From positions 1 to 38,776 of the forward strand of contig CADCOU010000203.1 of NCBI GenBank assembly GCA_902803155.1: DNA of 38,776 nt. The letters run 5' to 3'. The position numbers were made by a program, and so were the translations under genes. The stretch is from an uncultured Lachnospiraceae bacterium (lineage in GTDB: Bacteria; Bacillota; Clostridia; Lachnospirales; Lachnospiraceae). This document shows, in pieces, positions 38,157 to 38,776 of the stretch; the stretch's first letter is position 1; each line of letters opens with the position of its first letter. Under the pieces are notes generated by a model. The model was not told the DNA's origin, did not search any database, and was given only the letters and a program-made list of their open reading frames with translations.

Positions 38157-38776
38157 ATGACGGATAAGGGTCGGAGTATCCTGCTCAGGACCGGGGCCTT
38201 CATGACAGCGCTCCTGCTGATATTCATGACAATATGCTCTTCCATTGCTTTCGCGGAAGACACCGGTGCTGACGAAGCCGGCAGGTGGGGAGCAGCAGCG
38301 GATGAGATCGACAAATATCTGGACGCGGGGTTTGAGTATTACCTCGAGGGTGATACCGAAAGTGCCTACAATTCCGTGAGCGACGCATATTTCCGGGTAT
38401 ATGAAGTGACCGGGTTTGAGCGCCAGACGATGAGCTACATCTCCGGAAACCGGAAAAACGCGGTGGAGATGCAGTTTTCCGCCTGTAAGGCGAATGTCAA
38501 AAAAGAAGAGTTGGATCAGGAAACCAAGGTCAAGGTAAGGTCGTCCCTGAATAAGCTGAAGAGCATGATCCGCGAAGACGGCAACAAGCTGGCGCAGATG
38601 GCAGGAGAGCCTGTCACGGAGACGAAATATTACCTTCACGGCGAACCCGTGGACGAGGATCCCTGGGCAGACCTGGCTGCGGATCCGGACGCAGCCGTGA
38701 GATATGAGAGCTGGTATGAGCCGGCAACGCTGGTGAAGGAAGCGCTCGACACGGCGTACATGGGCTATCTGGACAA
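38157..38776 (+). CDS. FTR1-family iron permease, N-terminal part
   Basis: About 206 codons before the window ends. The protein begins MTDKGRSILLRTGAFMTALL with a signal peptide ending SIAFA, then an acidic extracytoplasmic helical domain: EIDKYLDAGFEYYLEGDTES, AYFRVYEVTGFERQTMSYIS, GNRKNAVEMQFSACKANVKK, SSLNKLKSMIREDGNKLAQM. This helical domain with YFxxYExxGFE...YISGxR is what precedes the permease in bacterial FTR1 proteins of Firmicutes. The REGxE iron motifs would be beyond the window. ATG 38157 is preferred over ATG 38151 because GAGGA lies seven bases before it. Follows the PNPOx-like gene in the same unit. Confidence 0.75.
   Translation, partial: MTDKGRSILLRTGAFMTALLLIFMTICSSIAFAEDTGADEAGRWGAAADEIDKYLDAGFEYYLEGDTESAYNSVSDAYFRVYEVTGFERQTMSYISGNRKNAVEMQFSACKANVKKEELDQETKVKVRSSLNKLKSMIREDGNKLAQMAGEPVTETKYYLHGEPVDEDPWADLAADPDAAVRYESWYEPATLVKEALDTAYMGYLD

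Noticed and set aside
1..38776. CRISPR arrays, tRNA genes, insertion sequences, prophage
   Set aside because: No regularly spaced repeats, no cloverleaf with GGTTCAAATCC-like arm and no transposase, integrase or phage protein was recognised on either strand.

Overview
The window reads as chromosomal DNA of a GC-moderate, low-redox Firmicute, most likely a member of the Clostridia (Lachnospiraceae-like). This is an inference from an anaerobic (cbi-type) cobalamin pathway, strong AGGAGG-type ribosome binding sites, compact TTGACA/TATAAT promoters, a ywlC-ywlE-upp-dCMP deaminase neighbourhood as in Firmicutes, a cell-wall-repeat NlpC/P60 protein and an LtaS/MdoB-like sulfatase. No rRNA, tRNA, CRISPR array, transposase or phage gene was seen.

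Bases 1-15100 are housekeeping genes in short units: the start of typA (minus), an M18 aminopeptidase, trmL, a small protein made of three 24-residue repeats, a YkgJ-type cysteine-cluster protein, a GtrA plus GT2 glycosyltransferase pair, a membrane sulfatase, then on the minus strand a dCMP deaminase, upp, a low-molecular-weight phosphatase homologue that has lost its catalytic residues, and ywlC. These are followed by an S1-domain protein, proC (minus), an NlpC/P60 wall protein and an FMN-dependent alpha-hydroxy-acid dehydrogenase (minus). Bases 15140-15625 are a small graveyard: the tail of a VOC protein (minus), the tail of galM (plus) and an internally deleted, frameshifted short-chain dehydrogenase. 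An AroE-like gene with an altered substrate motif and a UPF0303/HbpS-like gene follow.

Bases 17225-37376 form one long cobalamin unit: promoter, class cobalamin riboswitch, attenuator terminator, then seventeen tightly packed or overlapping genes ending at a terminator. In order they are an exported CbiK cobaltochelatase, a substrate-binding protein, a FecCD/BtuC permease, an ABC ATPase fused to cobyric acid synthase (CobQ/CbiP), cobT, cobU, cobS, a CobC-like phosphatase, cbiB, cobD, cbiC, cbiD, cbiF, cbiG, cbiH, a CbiJ-CbiE-CbiT triple fusion and cbiA. Together they cover nearly the whole route from sirohydrochlorin to cobalamin plus the lower-loop assembly; cbiL is not here. The exported chelatase and the binding protein carry what looks like the same accessory domain, suggesting they act together outside the membrane, with the transporter bringing a metal-tetrapyrrole or corrinoid inside.

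Bases 37385-38776 begin an iron-related unit: a promoter, a roughly 170-base leader that folds into a multi-branched structure I cannot assign, an exported FMN-binding split-barrel (PNPOx-like) protein, and the start of an FTR1-family iron permease that runs off the window.
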